From: Argyresthia goedartella
Lineage: Eukaryota > Arthropoda > Insecta > Lepidoptera > Argyresthiidae
Direction: 5' to 3'
NCBI GenBank assembly: GCA_949825045.1
Contig: OX463809.1
Location: 5,545,501-5,609,500, forward strand
Length of the DNA: 64,000 nt
Under the pieces are notes generated by a model. It saw only the letters and a program-made list of their open reading frames with translations. It was not told where the DNA came from and did no database searches. The stretch's first letter is position 1; every line of letters starts with the position of its first letter. Positions 62,521 through 64,000 of the stretch are shown in pieces. Made by a program: the position numbers and the translations under genes.

Positions 62521-64000
62521 AGTCATTTTTTTTTATTGAATATAAATAAATAAATTATCTTTTTCAACGTGAAAATTATACTTACTTATAACTACAAGTC
62601 ATTTTTTATTAAATATAAAAATGACTACACCATTTCGGAAGGTTGGCCTCGGGGTTAAGAAGAAACGGCAAGAAACTCCCCCATACCTTTTTTTTAAAAG
62701 TGACTTTACAACAGTTACTGGTTTCGGTCTAAGGAAATTCGCCGGCGAGTGATAGACTTGATCCATCGCCCCTCGTCGAATTTCTGTGCGCTGAGATGGT
62801 ATGGACCATGCAGTTTTGTCATCTAAGTATTCCTTAATACTATAATAGGACTTTCTTATCAGCTCATTTTTAACATAGTTTTTGAACAATCTTTTCAGGA
62901 AGGATCAATGATTCCTGTGGTATTTTATTGTAGAAGCGAATACAGTGCCCCATGAATGATGTGCCTACTTTACTTAGTCTAAATAATGGTAGTGCTAACC
63001 TATTTCTATTTCTAGTGTTGATTGTATGGCTATCACCTACAATTTTAAATAAAGCTATGATTTTTCTTACATGCATGATATTCTCGTATGTATATTGACA
63101 GGTAACCGTAAGTATATTAATTTCTCTGAATTTTTATCTTAATGATTCTCTAGCATCTAATTGATATATCGCCCTGATCGCCCTTTTTTGTAAGACAAAT
63201 ATCGCATTTATATCTGCTGCTCTCCCCCAGAGCAATATTCCATAAGACATAATACTGTGAAAATAACTAAAGTAAACCAATCTGGCAGTTTCAACATCTG
63301 TAAGATATCTGATTTGTCTGACCGCAAAAGCGGCTGAGCTAAGTCTTCGTGCGAGATTAGTTATGTGAGGACCCCGTTGAAGTTTCGAATCTATAGTGAT
63401 TCCGAGAAAGATTTTGTCCTCAAAGAGGTCCAATCTTTCAGATCCTATTCTTACACTGCTTTCAACCTGTCGTACATAAGGCAAACAAAATTTGATACAT
63501 TTAGTCTTCTTTGAGTTTAATAACAGGTTGTTTACATTGAACCAACCTAACACATGAGAGAGTGTACTATTTGCGTCGTCTAGAATTTCTTCTTGTCTTT
63601 TCACCTTGAAAATAATAGATGTGTCATCACCAAATAGAACAATCTGAGTCATTTTTTCCACCATATAAGGCAGGTCATTCATGTACACTAAGAAAAGGAA
63701 CGGACCTAAGATAGAACCCTGGGGTACACCAATATTCATATGGGTTCCAGTGGACTTGCATCTGTTTATATCTACTTTTAGTAATCTTTCCATTAAATAA
63801 GATTCCATTAATTTTAACGCATCATCTTTGATACCATAGTGTTGTAGTTTGAGCAAAAGAGTTTGATGGTCCACACAGTCAAAGGCCCTGGAAAGATCAC
63901 AGAAAATACCAACCGCATCCTGTGTTCCTTCCCACGCACTATAAATGTGTTCTACTAGCGCTACTCCGGCGTCTTTTGTTAATCTGCCTTTAGTGAATCC
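62521..64000 (-). mobile_element. Non-LTR element related to family E, runs off the window
   Basis: The 3' UTR (62600-62700, with GGAAGGTTGGCCTCGGGG and GAAACGGCAAGAAACTCCC, a common lepidopteran non-LTR 3' sequence) and an RT open to the end of the window are on the minus strand. The 5' half lies beyond 64000. Confidence 0.85.
62599..64000 (-). pseudogene. Family E-like reverse transcriptase (partial at window end)
   Basis: Reading from 64000: [55 protein letters not shown], then LFGDDTSII. The catalytic box is FGDD where relatives have FADD (compare the copy at 39316-40510). It continues to a TAA at 63134-63136 after DARESLR, stays open in the same frame to 62870, and shifts frame near 62880 into NYVKNELIRKSYYSIKEYL (stop at 62599). 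One stop and one frameshift, plus the unusual FGDD, mark a non-functional copy. Confidence 0.83.

Overview
The window looks like an accessory, transposon-dense stretch of an insect nuclear genome, most likely a moth or butterfly. The reasons are the mix of elements (maT-type mariner, a DD41D mariner, several jockey/CR1-like and I-like non-LTR retrotransposons, a Ty3/gypsy element, MULE, PIF/Harbinger), an ORF1 ending in a baculovirus-FP-like domain of the sort common in lepidopteran elements, GT-AG introns in short host genes, and an AT-rich background with CpG-rich foldback elements. There are no bacterial operons, no convincing tRNA or rRNA genes and no CRISPR array. The species assignment is inference.

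Layout. 1-1129: anonymous AT-rich DNA. 1130-4500: non-LTR element A (minus) with an intact 984-aa endonuclease-RT ORF. About 4550-11500: an I-like non-LTR element (minus; intact zinc-knuckle ORF1, broken EN-RT-RNase H ORF2) split by a DD41D mariner at 7240-8970. About 11632-15604: a decayed Ty3/gypsy element (plus). 16380-20800: a jockey/CR1-like element (minus) whose ORF1 carries a PHD-type finger. 20887-21760: MITEs and perfect hairpins. 22020-28320: three head-to-tail copies of a GC-rich jockey-like element, two 5'-truncated and one full-length, all inserted at the same GCCGATTT core. 28690-29610: a truncated relative of element A.

A small host island follows. 31306-32912 is a three-exon U11/U12 snRNP 35 kDa gene (minor spliceosome). 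33366-33795 (minus) is an unrecognised coding exon. 33929-35604 is a two-exon membrane-anchored trypsin-fold pseudoprotease with a repeat-bearing Thr-rich stalk. A 71-bp minisatellite of about 18 units (35795-37110) comes next.

From 37.1 kb onward transposons dominate again: truncated non-LTR copies (39.3-40.5, 40.9-42.9, 57.7-58.0 and 62.5-64.0 kb), a maT mariner (44376-45647), a copy of part of the pseudoprotease stalk exon (47.2 kb), a complete MULE with long TIRs and a 9-bp target duplication (47913-50965) inside an older RT remnant, CpG-rich foldback elements (51.2 and 53.1 kb), a long-inverted-repeat element with a 44-bp minisatellite core (53424-54460), and a 4.1-kb PIF/Harbinger element (58124-62263) with perfect TIRs, a 3-bp target duplication and remains of both Harbinger genes.

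Apart from the host island, the genes do not form a pathway. What is informative is the nesting. Three insertions (mariner in the I-like element, MULE in the RT remnant, jockey copies in one another) can be undone on paper with correct target duplications, and in two of them this restores the interrupted reading frame.
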